Of a stretch of 64,000 nucleotides of DNA, positions 34,547 through 47,969 are shown piece by piece. The translations under genes were made by a program, and so were the position numbers. The notes below the pieces were generated by a model that saw nothing but the letters and a program-made list of their open reading frames with translations, was not told the origin of the DNA and did no database searches. Position 1 is the first letter of the stretch, and each line of letters opens with the position of its first letter. Source of the stretch: Charina bottae (lineage: Eukaryota > Chordata > Lepidosauria > Squamata > Charinaidae); NCBI GenBank assembly GCA_023362775.1, contig JALMGJ010000003.1, positions 175,188,774 to 175,252,773 on the forward strand. Direction: 5' to 3'.

Positions 34547-36789
34547 CACAGGAGACAGAAAAAGACATAAGTATCTCTCTCCTTCTAAACTAAGTTAAAT
34601 TGCTAAGGAAACTCCTTAACTTAACCTAATGATGGAGCCAGCTCTAAGTGCAACCAAAGAAAGAACACAGACTTCTGGTAGTATTTATTTCTATAGGCTC
34701 TGTTTATTCAACAGCAGAAGTAATTATGAAAAAAGTAAACTGCTTCATGTTTTATATACAACTGGCATAAAAGAAAAAATTATGTAATTCAATTTTCTGC
34801 TCATAACTTTGGGAACTTTATTAGGTTTGCATCTTATTTTTAAGTGTTACCAACGCAGTCTTTCTTTTTTAAAAACAAAACAGATTGAGATTGTTGTTTT
34901 TTTAAAAGTCCATGTTTCCTAAGAGATACTATTGTTTGGGTATTCCAGCAAAGGTTTCCAAGCACCTAAGAATCCATTATACTGGATTGTCAGGGAATAT
35001 AACAACTTTTTTTCCAAGACAAAAGTATTGGTGCTGGCTGATAGACTGGAATCTATTACCTTTTAGACTTGCAAAATTCAGAGAACTGCCACATGTGTTG
35101 CCTAGTCTTCTGTCATCATAGATGACATTGGTGTGTCTGTGTATTTGGGAGAACAATATGAATCATAGATTTCACTAAGCATAAAACAGATGGCACATAT
35201 GAATTAATTGTGACCAGAAACTTTTGAACTTTAGTTGAGTTCCAGGCTACTGGAATATTTGTCCCTACTGTATCTTGTATCTCTCTTCAGCTAAGAAGGG
35301 CACAAATAAGTCCTATGCAAATAATTACGTTGGATCAGCTTATGCCTAACATTTGTATATCGTTGTCTAATTGAATTGAGTGTCTAATCCCAGGATTCAT
35401 TATCTATTTCCCTGTCTAAGTCTTTCCCCCCATTTATGTTTAGCACCCATCTGTCCCTCTTGCAAATGGTCAACTGTAGTCCCGTAAAAGGTTGCAGATT
35501 AGCCTCCCAATCTAGTATCACACAGCACAGCAATTTTGTTGACAAGGGAGCATTTGGATCTAGGCCTGTCTCTACCACAGAATGAAGAGAGTGAAGAGGA
35601 AAACTGCTTAGAGAAGTGCATGACAGAACAGATTGTTTTTCTATCTGTCCTTGGCATAGATACAACTTTCCCCACCAAAAAGAAAAATAGAAATCTAGTA
35701 TGCTATTTATTCTGGCAAGATATTGCTACCTCTTCTACTAGTCAGAATAAAGCAATAAAAAGATCAGTAAAAACACTTGATAGAAATTATTGACAGAAAA
35801 ATTCTTTCTAACCCAAAGATTAGAAAGCAAGTGTTATCTGAAGATGGATTTGTTTTAAATTGTCATTGATGTATTTGATACCTGGTAGGATCAAAGAAAA
35901 CGGAATCAAAGGGAGAAATACAAGCAGTACTGGTTCCCTGAATATTGGCCTCATTTATGGATATAAAAATCTCAGGACTGGAGTGCTCAAATTTATTTGT
36001 ACTGATGTTTGTTTAAAGATCAATATTAAATAAATTGGTCTGGAAGCTATAGTCATAAAGCAGCTGTCGGACTAATGTAATCCCACAATGCTATTTTGTC
36101 TACTGCTTGAAACCTGGTTAGCTGTGTACTTCTAATAACGTGAAAATCTAGTGAAAAAGGAAATAGCTGAACTGGATTTTCTGTACTTGGATTAATCTTA
36201 AAAGCAAAAAATAGTTCTAGCTTTTTTATTAAAAAGCTGCATGTTATGTTTTATTTCTGTGAAAATTTAAATCTTATATGTACATTTTAGCAGCTTTACT
36301 GTAGAAATAATAGTATACTGTATGAAGCAGCATCTAAAACGTGTTTTTTCTTTGGCTCTGAACTGCTCCAAATGGCAATCCATTTTGGACTTCAGAACAC
36401 AAATAGCGATTATGACAGAGGAGGGGTTCAGATTGTTTCTGAAAAAATTATCCTCCAGGAATATTCTCCATGTGCATATGTGCACATACATGTCTGCATG
36501 TGCATGTTTATATACTGTACCTTTTCGTCATTATTTTTCTCCCACTTCTTTTTTTAGCACATTTTTCTGCTTATTGAAAAATACTTTCTCGCTCTGAAAT
36601 AATATCAGAGAATCAGAATTATTAATTCCAAAGGTGATGACATTCTGTTACTATATGGTGACATCATGGAGGGCTCAAGAAACTAATATAGAGTGAGTAC
36701 ATTGCTTCTTAGATAGGTCACATACAGTAACCTGCAAAGCCAATTCGTAACGTTAGGGCAAACCAACAAAGCCTATTCCTTACATTATT
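34547..36789. other. gene-free stretch
   Basis: No exon or mobile element recognised; the short frames lack domain signatures. Confidence 0.45.
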
Positions 36790-36935
36790 TCCCAAATTAC
36801 ACTGGGGAACTTTGGGCCAATCACTCTCATCCTACCTACATCATAAGTCTGCTATTGTGGGGAGAAAATGAGGGGAGATCCCCATGCCTTGAACTCCTTG
36901 GGAAGGCAGCATATAAATATAACTAACTAAATAAG
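36790..36935 (+). repeat. MIR-like/CR1-tail retroposon 3' part
   Basis: Contains TTTGGGCCAATCACTCTCAT, CCTACCTACATCATAAG, then CCTTGAACTCCTTGGGAAGG and CATATAAATATAACTAACTA: the CORE-like segment and CR1-type tail, plus orientation. The tRNA-like head is missing or unrecognisable. Confidence 0.6.
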
Positions 36936-36988
36936 CAAGCAATTGTTTATGTTTCTAATAAATCTAGTTCAATCGTAGATTGTGTTTC

Positions 36989-37603
36989 TTCTTAGTGTAA
37001 AAAGTAAAGGTGTCCCCCCCCCCCCGCACATTTGTGCAGTCGTGTCCAACTCCAGGGGCCGGTGCTCATCTCCGTTTCTTAGCCGAAGAGCCAGCGCTGT
37101 CCGAATATGCTTCCGCGGTCATGTGGCTGGCATGATGCTCGCGGAACGCTGTTACCTTCCCACCGAAGTGGTACCTATTCATCTACTTGCATTTGCATGC
37201 TTTCGAATTGCTAGGTTGGCAAGAGCTGGAGCAAGTGCGGGAGCTCACTCCGCACGCAGGGCTAGGGATTCGAACCTCCGAACTTGCAATCTTCCGATCA
37301 ACAAGCCTGGCGTCTTACCCACTGAGCCACCACGCCCCTTATGTTGTAGCTATTACTCATGTCAAAAGACAGTACAAGGTCTAGAGATTTTACCACAGTT
37401 TATTAGCATGTTATACTTAGCTTTTACATCCCAAAGTATTGATTTTTTCTCTCCTCATACCATCCCATTTGTGTGATTGTGCATTTTGTCCTCTAGTGCG
37501 GGAGCTCACTCCGTCATGTGGGGCTAGGCATTCGAACCTCCGATCTTCCGATCGACAAGCCTGGCATCTTACCCGCTGAGCCACCACGCCCCTTCTTAGT
37601 GTA
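36989..37603 (-). mobile_element. composite Sauria SINE (complete copy plus extra head)
   Basis: A complete minus-strand SINE (about 37000-37340: BovB-like tail end, body, tRNA-like head) is followed by 155 bp of unique sequence and a second 97-bp SINE head (37496-37592). The 18-bp sequence GTGCGGGAGCTCACTCCG occurs in both at 37235-37252 and 37496-37513. The 11-bp direct repeat TTCTTAGTGTA flanks the whole composite (36989-36999, 37593-37603); neither SINE alone has a matching pair. This implies a single insertion that later gained about 261 bp from another SINE locus. Confidence 0.8.
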
Positions 37604-38976
37604 CCCCTATCCCAAACAAGCAGTTTTTCAAATTAAGTAGAAAATTTAGCTTGAAATCTTTCTTCATGCCATGTGTGAACATATTCTATGTAGAATAGTG
37701 TTATTTGCCCAGAAGCAGAGAGTAATCATGGTTACAACAAAACTGGTAACTGACTTTGCAAGAGAAACCATATCTCAGTGCCAACACAAAACTACCATTG
37801 TGGCATAAGTTGCATTTATGCCTATGAATTACCGAACAGTCATAGAGCTGCTATGTTATTCAAAGAAATATTTTATTTGTGTCATAGGAGTTACGGAAAA
37901 GCCCATTCCATTTGCTGCTTACGTCAGTTCTTGGATGCAGTTCAAACATAGCAACATAGATCTACGTTGAAGGCAGTGACAAAGTTTTGCTGACTGGAAT
38001 AAAATGTAAAAAATCTACCCATTGAACTGCAGTACATCCCTTCTCAACTTGCCACTCTCCAAACATATTAAATGACCATTCCCAGTTTGCACAAGATGTT
38101 CCTGGTTTGCCTGGGACTTATGGGAGTCAAGTAAAGAGGAAGGAAAGGGCTGCTGGAAATTTTAAAGTATTTCTAGTTTTGCATCAGGTTTTGCTGACTC
38201 CATCTAACATTTCCTAGCAAAGTCCAGAAATTATTTGGGATTACCCAGTGTGAAACCGAGTTGCTTCACTGACAATAGTACTGGCAAGTATTTTATAATA
38301 ATAGCCTAGAAATAATAATAGTCTTCAAATGCCATATCCACAGATGTCAGAAAAAGAGTTCAAAAGTCTTTTAAAATATCCAACTCTGTTGTATCATGAG
38401 ACTCACCCTAAGAAAATCTGAATAGTGTAGGAGTTTGAGAAGCTGTCAAAAAGCTTCTGAAGGAAACATGTGATTTGCTTGTACATTACAGAGTCGTTTA
38501 TCTAGAGTCCTCAAGGGACCCCTGAAATGTTCCAATAAACAGCTTCAGATGAATAAGAAAGTAAAGTAGTGGCCCAAGAAAAAAGTGTATTTCAAGGTTC
38601 CAAGCCCCTGAGAGCACTAAAGAGATACCAGTGTCTTATGCATTGCATTCTGATTTTGGAAACATTTAGTATACAGGTACAAAGCTGCAACCTTTCACAG
38701 ATCATTGACTAGTTCTTTTCTTTAAAGAAGCAGCGCTGAACTCCCCTTAACTAATCGCACACTCAGGAAAATCTCATCTGACCATTTAAGGTTTATGCTC
38801 AGTTTAAGCTTTGTAAATTTAAAGCATTGCAAAATCAATCAGCAATTTTAAAGAGTCTAATCTCATAGGGCATAACCAAACCTTGTAAAACCAACTGACC
38901 TACATTCACGGAAGGTCACTTAGACATGGGAATGACATATACCACTTCCATGCCATTCCAAATGAATTGAAGAAGA
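37604..38976. other. gene-free stretch
   Basis: Nothing recognised. Confidence 0.45.
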
Positions 38977-38984
38977 TGGTAGAT

Positions 38985-39231
38985 CAGAGCTTTCCAAACT
39001 GTGTGTGGCGACACAAAAGTGTGTCGCCACACACAGCGTGGTGTGTCGCCACACCACCCAGAAGCGGCGGCGCATGCGCCGCCGCACGCCCCTCCCGCGC
39101 TGCCGCTGTGCGCGCACGCGCTGCCGCCGTGCGCGCACGCGCTGCCGCACGCCCCCCGCGCCGCCGCCGTGCGCGCGCGTGTCGCCGACGCCGCGGGTGT
39201 GTCGCCAGCGGCGGCACTTTGGAAAGCTCTG
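38985..39231 (+). mobile_element. hAT-type MITE with GC-rich core, copy 3
   Basis: A 247-bp element with ends CAGAGCTTTCCAAA and, reversed, CAGAGCTTTCCAAA. Its first 75 bp are almost identical to the copy at 5388. The core has tandem units of about 21 bp (GCTGCCGCCGTGCGCGCACG) and alternating CG runs. Flanks are TGGTAGAT and ATCTAGAT (5/8 matching, central TA in both), so one duplication copy may have mutated or the locus was rearranged. No transposase. Confidence 0.88.
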
Positions 39232-39239
39232 ATCTAGAT

Positions 39240-40699
39240 TATCCATTTACTAAATGGCATTCATTTGCCCTGGCAAACTCATACGTGATATTTGACAAGG
39301 AGAAAACCCGGTTGTTGAAATGGGCCCTTTTGGAGCAGAAAAATACCAAATAGTGAAAAGGTAAGTATCTTTATAAGTATCCAGTATTCAATGTCCCCAC
39401 AACTACATGCTGATATAGGGTTTACATTTATTACATAAGAACACAGACATATGTATTGTATCTCTACAACTGAAACACTACACCTAAGGGTTAAAAAAAT
39501 CCTTTCTGCCAATTCTTGCATCAGTGGCATGATTTTGTAAAATTTCTTACGTATGGGGAAAATATATATTAGAGATTTGGGAAACTCAGGTTCCTTTAAG
39601 TTCAGCTGAAATTTCCCACTCAGTTTTTCCAGGAGTACATAATTTTTCCACATCCAATAATAATTCAGATTATTTCAGTTTCAGTTTCAATATTCACAAA
39701 CATAAAAAAGCAAACTCTTTGATAGCCTCCTCAGTGTGAATGGTTCATAAACTCATTTTATAAACTGATTTTCATGGATGTAGCATGCAAGCTCAGAGCC
39801 CGTTGTTCCCTTTCTCTGGTTTTGCATGGTTGTTCCAGTGCTCATGGACAGCTACCCTGTAGTTCATAGCGACCATCTTTTTTCTCTCCAATCTTTTCCT
39901 TTTTCCTCCCTAACCTCTTGTTCTCCACTAATTATAGCTTTGTCATCCTATTTTCACCATGACTATTATACCCATTTTTCTTCCCCTTATATCACCACCT
40001 ATTCACTACCACCATTTCCACTTTGTTCACTTGATGTACCCCTCATGGTCAATTTATGGTGATGTATTCAGCTTAGCCCTGATTTAGAAGTAACCTGAAG
40101 ACAGCCTTGCACCAGAGTTTAGGGAGGCTAACAATCCTGGTAGCACAGAGGTATATGAAATTGTGTGAGGAGGGAACGTATCAAGCCATTTTAACCTCTT
40201 CTACTTTCTGTGAGGGTAAACTTTCCCCACCCCCATACATAGATAGTCACAGGAATCCCAGCCTAAATTAGGACTGCTAGGATGGGAATTTTCCCTCCTA
40301 TTTGTCCTTCCTACCATCATCAAGCTGCTATTTGGAGCAAATAGCAACTTGGGGAAGGATTATGTATTTATTTATTTATTTGAGGAAAATAGTACATGAA
40401 AATGGTTCCCCATCCACACACTTTCTTTCCATGCTGTAATTTGGATCTGAGTTGCATTTTATGCAGAAAGGAATGTGACAAGTAATAAGCCTATTTTGAA
40501 CCCTTTCCAATGGGGTAGCTATGGTAGCCTATTGCAGCAAGACCAAGAATCTTGATGACACCTTAGAGATTAATGCATTTTTTTTAATAAAAGGTACTCT
40601 TGTGTATTGCTCTCTACTTCACCAGATACACAGAATGGTCTCCTAAAACAGGGGTCTCATAAGATTCTTTGTTACTTTGATTGTAGTAGTAATTTATTG
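39240..40699. other. gene-free stretch
   Basis: The longest frame is 124 codons on the minus strand (39279-39653), Leu/Ile/Phe-rich with no recognised domain. No other content identified. Confidence 0.4.
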
Positions 40700-40870
40700 T
40701 CCTGTTTGGAACAGCCTCCCTCTGGCAACAAGATTGGCCCCATCAATGACAGCCTTCTGGAAGTTGATTAGAACAGAGCTCTTCCAGAGAGCTTTCAGGG
40801 ATTGATATCACTGCTGCCTATATTATTATTATTTGTCCTTTTTCTGATGATGTTTGTGGGATGATTGCTC
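40700..40870 (+). repeat. CR1/L2-type LINE 3' region fragment
   Basis: TGGAACAGCCTCCCTCTGGC, GACAGCCTTCTGGAAG, then GAACAGAGCTCTTCCAGAGA: sense-strand landmarks of the 3' region of reptile CR1/L2-like LINEs. Confidence 0.6.
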
Positions 40871-43560
40871 CATTTTGGATTATAATTATCACAGATACTG
40901 TAATTTTCTTCTTCTGTGTTTTTTTATTACTGTAACATGCCAGGAGTTTGGAAAGTGATATTCAGTGATATGCAAGTTAAAAATATATATAAATGCAAAT
41001 TAACAAACCTGGGACACTGAAAAAAGATGACAGTAATAAATAATAGCCACCTATAACAATGTTTAATTAGATGGCCACCTAGGAAATAAAAAGAACAAGG
41101 GGGCAAAAAGAACCCAGTCCTTCTGGGAAGGGAGAGCCTTGACTGGTGATCAGCGTCAATCTTCAAAGGGGTGAGTGGTTTCCTGTGGTTGGAAGCCCTG
41201 CCTCCACTTTCATGTAGAAAAATAGATGCGCTAGATCCTACTGCCTTTGCATTCTAACTAATGACAGAATAACCATTTTCTTTACTTAACATCTTAGCTC
41301 TGAAATTTGGGGTATTTTTTTCCAAAATATAGCAGATATTTCGTAGCTGCATCGTATGTATATGTACATAGAAGTAAAGAGATTGCATTAACAAGGTTGC
41401 TGTTGAAAATCTAGCATAAACAAGTGCATGGAAAGGGAGAAGGATAGCCTTCCGAGTTAATAAATTACAAATGCCTCATTTTATATAAAACTTACAGAAG
41501 GAACGTGGCTGATTGTGCTGAATTATTACTCCAAGATAGATTCATCAAATCTCCCAGCTGTATAAGACAGGGTTTACTAATGAAGTTCCCTATCAAAAAG
41601 AAAAGCCTAATTTTGATTTGGCTTAGGTAATGAACTTCTTTTTCCTGGTGTGATTATCTGCATGGGGTGGCTAAAAGAGTAGCAAGAGAGAGTGCGTTCA
41701 CGGAAGCATTATGCAAAATGTCTTTTGTCTCTTTTTGCTGGGATATATTAAATTTTCAATGTAGTCTATGTAATATAAAATTATGATAATGACTTTTGGC
41801 CCACTGTGAAGGCAGCTTGCTGGTCCTGAGCATGTGTGTCTGGCTTGAGCACTAGGATACACTGTGGGAGTTGCCTTTTCTATTAACAAACCTCTAGATA
41901 CCTAATGATGAATTTTCTTTCACCAAATGTTCTCCTTTTGTCTCAAATACAAGCATTTTCTAAATTGCTTTTGAGAAAAACAAGAGAGGCAGGGAGGTCT
42001 GTGGCACTGACAGGGGATAGTGGAACAAAGCAAGTAATTCAGCAAGCATTCTGGTAATTATAAGCCAGCCACAAGGTTATTTCAGTGGTGAAAATATTTA
42101 CTGCCTTATTGATGAAAGTGATTGAATTGCACTAGTGAAAGTACAAACTGAATAATTGGCTCCTAAAACATCCCATAAGATCACATATATCTGTCTTTAT
42201 GGAGTTTTTAATAATCTCATCAACTGTAAGAATTGTTTAATATGAAAGCTTAATATTTTGAATATTAGATAGACTAATAAATGTATAATTTCATTGTAGA
42301 ATATTTTAATCAGGCATATAACATCTGACTGCTCTTTCTTAGCAGCAGAATAACCATTTTACACCTTTTGTTGTTTCATTCTGCAAAATGTAGCATAGTC
42401 TGTACCCTTTCTTTAGACTGAGAATTGTCTGGAAGAAATATCTAAACTTTAAAAGTTAGAAATTGGGTCCACAAAAATCACACTTGGGTCACATTGAAAT
42501 CAATATGAAAGTTATTATGATTTCCTCAGTTCAGCTAATAATCTGGAACCAGTGCTGAGCTGCTTCTGATTTCTGTAATGTTTTGTCACTCTTTATTATA
42601 TCTACTAATAATAAAGGTTATGCATCCATAATATTCCTAAATATCTTGAGGCTTTAGATTAAAATATTTTATCTGAGATTACAACATTATTGGACCATTT
42701 CTTACATTTTTGTTATCATGCAACTGTGTTAGTGGTAAAGAATTGTATTATTATTTCAGTAATTCTAAAATAATTTATTGTATCCGTAGAAATAGATCAA
42801 AGACACTTGGTAAGCCAGCAGAAACATAACTATTATCCATGGGGTGATTATTAGAATGTTTTTATGCAATATAGATTTTATATAGTCTGAAATATTATAT
42901 ATTTCAGATAATTTATAAATTATCCAGACAGTTTGCTCAATGTACATCAGTACATTTTCAAATGATCTCCTCCAATGAAAAATGTTGCTTAATTTTTAAA
43001 AGTATATAGATACACAGAAGGGCAACTAGGGTCTGTGTCACCCGGGGCAAACATGTATAATGATGCTGTTGTGAGGTTTTAGTTTGTTGTTTTGTGTGTG
43101 TATATGAGTAAAATGAGTTTTCTTTCTACCTTTTTAATGGTCAAAACTATAGTATTCTTTTTCTCCATTCCCAATCTTTCCCATATGTTGTTTTTATTCC
43201 AAAATATAGCACTGTTGTTCTCTTTTTTTAAAAAAAAAAAGCATACGAAACTCTAGAAGATCATACTTGTTGAGTATGAAGGCAATCGTTGGCAGACACT
43301 GCTGGATTTTTGCATTTGTTTTTAATGTTTAATTCTGCATCTGCATTTTTTCAGCAGAACCAGACAGCAGCAGATGGGCATTAACTGCACTGCACATAGA
43401 TTTTGGAATCTGGACACATTATAAGTTCACAGTTATGTTACTGTTGGAGGACTATTTTAATGTAAATTGAAGAATGGCATACAGAATTCTGTTAGTATCC
43501 CCAACTTCCCTCTCTATGCACACATAATTATATTCAAACTGAATATATTTCAGTATGTTC
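40871..43560. other. gene-free stretch
   Basis: No exon or element recognised. A short GTCACCCGGGGCAAACATG patch near 43037-43055 recalls an interspersed repeat but is too short to name. Confidence 0.4.
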
Positions 43561-43568
43561 TTCTGGAG

Positions 43569-43837
43569 CAGGGCTTTCCAAAGTGCCGCCGCTGGCGACA
43601 CACCAGCAGCGGCGGCAGTGTGGCGGCGGCGCAGGGGGGCGCACGTTGGCGGCGCAGGGGCGCGCGCGGCAGCGCGCACTCGCACGGTGGCGGCAACCTC
43701 CGCTAAAACACAGAAGCACTGATCCCGCGCCACGGCCGCCGTGCACATGCGCGCCGCCGCTTCCGGGTGGTATGGCGACACACCACGCTGTGTGTGGCGA
43801 CACTTTTGTGTCGCGACACACAGTTTGGAAAGCTCTG
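43569..43837 (-). mobile_element. hAT-type MITE with GC-rich core, copy 4
   Basis: A 269-bp element flanked by a perfect 8-bp duplication TTCTGGAG (43561-43568, 43838-43845). Its right end reversed, CAGAGCTTTCCAAACTGTGT, and the following GTCGCGACACAAAAG match the left ends of the copies at 5388 and 38985, so it lies in minus orientation. The core includes a non-repetitive piece (about 43690-43735, AAAACACAGAAGCACTGATC) absent from the others. No transposase. Confidence 0.92.
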
Positions 43838-43845
43838 TTCTGGAG

Positions 43846-46800
43846 CATGCTATGTCTATATCCTAACATTCAGAAACACTGAGAGAGATACTCACTCCCA
43901 TCAAATTTCTACAAAAAAACCTTTCCTATTGCCTTCACACATGGTTCTACTGGCTTCACAGATCTGCTCCATAACTACAATTTGACACCCCAAAATATAA
44001 AACATACCCTCTTCAAAAGTTCATTGAGATGATTATTACTGGTATTTTGTAAAGAAGATACTGTATACTGAACAGGTTGAAATGCACCTGAAAGAAAAAA
44101 AGCAAAGTATGGATTATTTTACATAGCATGACTGACAAGTTCATAGGAAAATGAAGAATAAAAGTCTATTTCATAGGATCTCTTTTATTTCATATCTGTA
44201 CAGCATTCTGATTTATGATGAAATCTGTTATGAACTCATTCAGTGTACGTCATACATTAGGTCAGTTTCTTCCTTGCCATTTGTGAATTTTTTACCCTCA
44301 CCTGGAACATCCTATAACTAGCTGTATAGATACAGTGGAATACTTTGTCCTCTCCTAAATAGCAACACCTTCCATTAAAATCTTCTGATCAGTTGGCTGA
44401 CCTATGACACTGCAGTTTCATCACAGTAGAGTAGGACGTTTTAGGCAGTTCTTCCGAAGAGAGTTCCGTCAATGTGCATGTAAGAATTCATGGACTAGAT
44501 GATACTTCAACACTGGTACAGAAAGCAGTTGTGTAGTAAAATCTTCTATGCTTGCTTTACTCAGCTGATAAAGCTGATAAAGCAAAAGCCTCCCTCAAGT
44601 GCGTGTGTGTGCGCGCTCTCTCTCTGTGTATATGCTTAAGTTACAAAACGGTTGCATGTGGAAAAAAGTTCTGTCAAATGCGTCATCTATTTTTTTCATA
44701 TTCATGTGTAGAGAGAGAAAAAAGTAGCATTTATTATCCCACCCAGTTTTATGCACCTTCCAGATGATTTAACTGAACTGATGCTACAGAGGATATGCTG
44801 ACTGGCACTTTTCCTATGCTTAATGTGTTAACCAAAGCCAGTTGTGTCAGTTTTAACAGTTTTAGTTAAATTCCCATGACACTCTTAACAAACGTTGAAA
44901 CCTCTGCCATGTCTTACCCTGACAGTTTTCCCGCCGTCATTGCACACTTAAAATAAATGTCATCCCCAATCAAAGAGTTCACATTTTACTGACAATATGA
45001 TTTGTTACTTTGTTCCTGTTTTATCTGTCTCCTTCTCCTCTACCTCTCCTACTCTTTTTTATTGCACCATAATATAACCTAGTAGTAATACTTTTCATCG
45101 TGTTGTATGCCATCTTTTATTGTTAGAATAAGAGATGTGAAAGTGAAATAAACATATAAGAAAAATAAAAATATTCTGATTCAGCATGTGACAAAGTTGT
45201 TCTCTGGGCTCGTGGGAGATGTTGATTAAATTCAGTAAATTATAGGAAACGTTATGTGTTGATGCTGAGATCAGGATATGCCTTGATCAAACATTGGGGG
45301 ATGTGCAAGTATTGAATGGTCTTCTCAAGCTTTCATGGCTAATTTCCTTCAGGGAAGAGAACATGGGACATGCTTTTAGGTGGGAAATAGTTTATATATA
45401 CTTTACAGATTGTATGGGTGAACGCCATAATCAGTAAAGGAAATCCTATGCTCAGGAAATAATTTGCAGTACTGTTAAATGTATAAAACAGTAATTGGAA
45501 TCCTTTGCATTAATGTATAAATATAAAATTAACTTATTTTCCAGTCGCAGTGAAGAACGCTACCCCTAGCCCCCTGCTGCTGCCTATTCACTTTTCAATC
45601 TGAAGCAGGGAGAGGCAGTTCATGACTTCAGCTATTCATGTCTATACAAGTTTTCTCCATGGAGAAGACAATAGCACTTGAACAGTGTTCTGTTCTTGTA
45701 GCGAGCACACTTTGTGTATATATTTGTACTTACATATGATCCATTCACACTGAAACAAAATACATTGCAGAAAGAGGGTAGTACAAATACCAATATCTAG
45801 GGAACAAAGGTAATTCATGTTTTCTTGCCATCCTCTTCACACATTCAGTTCCTACAGGTACAAAGTCTTCAGTAAGGCTCTAGGCATTGTTTGGTTCATG
45901 ATTAGGTGGCATTGCCTATATGACTTAGGAAGAAAGAAGAGTTAAAGTAGAAAATATCAGGTGATGGAGGAAGTGATGGAGCAGATAACATTATATTAAT
46001 TGAGGGAGATAAACACTACTATTTTGATTCTCCTAGTCATTTGTAGCAGGTCAGTTTTGTCACAGTTTCATTTTTCATATGTGAAGACTAGTGCAATATG
46101 AAGACTTGATATTATCAAATTAATTTTAAGGGATTTAAACATAGGTTTAACTCTTCCATTTGAAATCTGGAAGAAGAGAAGCTTTGACATTTGTCTGGAT
46201 TGGTTTCTTATTTTACGCTGTATTGTGCCTACAGGTCACTGAACTAGCCTGGACCTTTGATTGGTCACAATATTGTTCACCCATAAAATCATGCATTTCA
46301 GAAGTAAAAGCACTGTCATTTTATATATTCCATTTAAATCATTGGGTTTGGATTTAATACAATATTTTTAATAGTCACCACTGCCACCATCCCTTCCTTT
46401 TTTTATCCCTGTTCCTCTCCCTCTTTTGCCTTATTTCTCTCTATCACTGAGAGAATAAGAGAGGTGGCTTTCACAGCAGCTGGTTAATTTCCCTGGCTTC
46501 ACACTACTGTTTAATGATCCGTTTCTCGTGTGCCACCTCTCTCATCTACTGAAAGATAGGTACAAATTGTACCTATAAAAATTATAACGCAACTCTAGGT
46601 TATCTTTATTTTTTTCCAAATTCTGATTACCTGCACTGAGCATTAGTACTATTTTCTTTCACAAGCATTTCAGAATTAGCTGGGACAAGCCATTGTCCAC
46701 CCACACAGAATGTTTATATGTGAAGATTTTTATGGTTTGGGCATTTGGCAGACTGGTTGTTTTTGAGAATGGAAGTTGAACTCCATTGAGATGCCATCAA

Positions 46801-47830
46801 CAACCGTATGGCCATTGAGACAGCTTGTGAGCCACCACATAATGGTTTGAGCTTCTGGCATGTCTCACTGTCAAAAGGCTTTTTCTTTTTTTCCTGGACA
46901 CAACATAAGACCAAGCATGTCATTGAAGCTGCATCAATATCCATCTAACTCGTGAAGGCCACACGCAGTAAAAACTAGATGGTGGTTGCTCCACATAGTG
47001 GTTACAATATGCATAACAGCTCACCAGACTTATCACTCCATTTTGTGGAGTTAACCCACATCCAGATAATCCATTTTGACATAAGGTCTTTTTGAATACA
47101 GGATCGTTTATTTCTCACTTGATCTCACTGAAATAGTCACTCAGTTGCTTATGTGAAAGGCAAACTGACTACTGGGTTCGAGGAAAGATAAATATCTAGT
47201 GTTCACTTACTACAACGTTTATGAATCTCTTCAGTAGGTTTGAGGAGGGGGAAGAGAAAATACCTAATATAGAGAAATCATGGGAAAACCCACAGGAAAA
47301 AAATGGTTTTCATTATGAAGACTGAACAAATTAAAAAGTCTGTTAGGGCAATTAGTAAACTGAAAATATCTATGAAATTCATTGAATAAATTGTTCCCTT
47401 ATGAGTTCTGCACCCTGCTACATATGAAAAATAAATATCCTGCCTTCTTACAAAAAACCCACACATTTTTTTCAGTGGAGGGTGTTACATCAACATTTCA
47501 TTAACATAGATGAATTATACTGTTACTCACCTTTTTTGTATAATACCTGGATGGCAAAGGAGAGCATTCCCTAAACACACATGTCCACACAAAAGCATTT
47601 AAATGTGCACATCCATCCACATCTCCAGTCTCATATATATTTATGGTTTTTTTAAATCTGAGTTAGTGATTATTTTATTGTTCATTTACTATATTGTTAT
47701 ACTAATTCTGAAGATCAATAACAATTAAATGCAGTAATTAACAGAATTTGAATAAAGCCACAGTAAAAATTATAGTAGGAATTAAAAACCAAAAAGCATC
47801 AGGCAGTTTCTGTCTATTTCTCATAGCTAG
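43846..47830. other. gene-free stretch
   Basis: No exon or element recognised; a few short GT/CT tracts near 44605-44630. Confidence 0.4.
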
Positions 47831-47930
47831 TGCCTCCAAGTATGTTATAATTACAATGCCCAGAATTTTCAGCAGGCTTGGTATTGGTAGTAATTCTGGA
47901 TGTTGTATTCAGATGCATTGGATGCACCAC
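47831..47930. mobile_element. palindromic hAT-like MITE, copy C, degraded
   Basis: CCTCCAAGTATGTTATAATT, ACAATGCCCAGAATT and the reverse arm AATTCTGGATGTTGTATTCA follow the palindromic family at 8225 and 26970. Ends not defined. Confidence 0.5.
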
Positions 47931-47969
47931 ATGAGATGACTGTTCTTCCCAATAATAAGTGTGTATGTT

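Noticed and set aside
36982..37476. 164-codon plus-strand protein
   Set aside because: Antisense reading through a Sauria SINE.
38920..39353. Similar GC-rich frames in the 39-kb and 43.5-43.9-kb blocks
   Set aside because: Same MITE family; the frames extend across the element ends into unrelated flanks.
43037..43055. GTCACCCGGGGCA patch as a named repeat
   Set aside because: Too short to separate from chance similarity.
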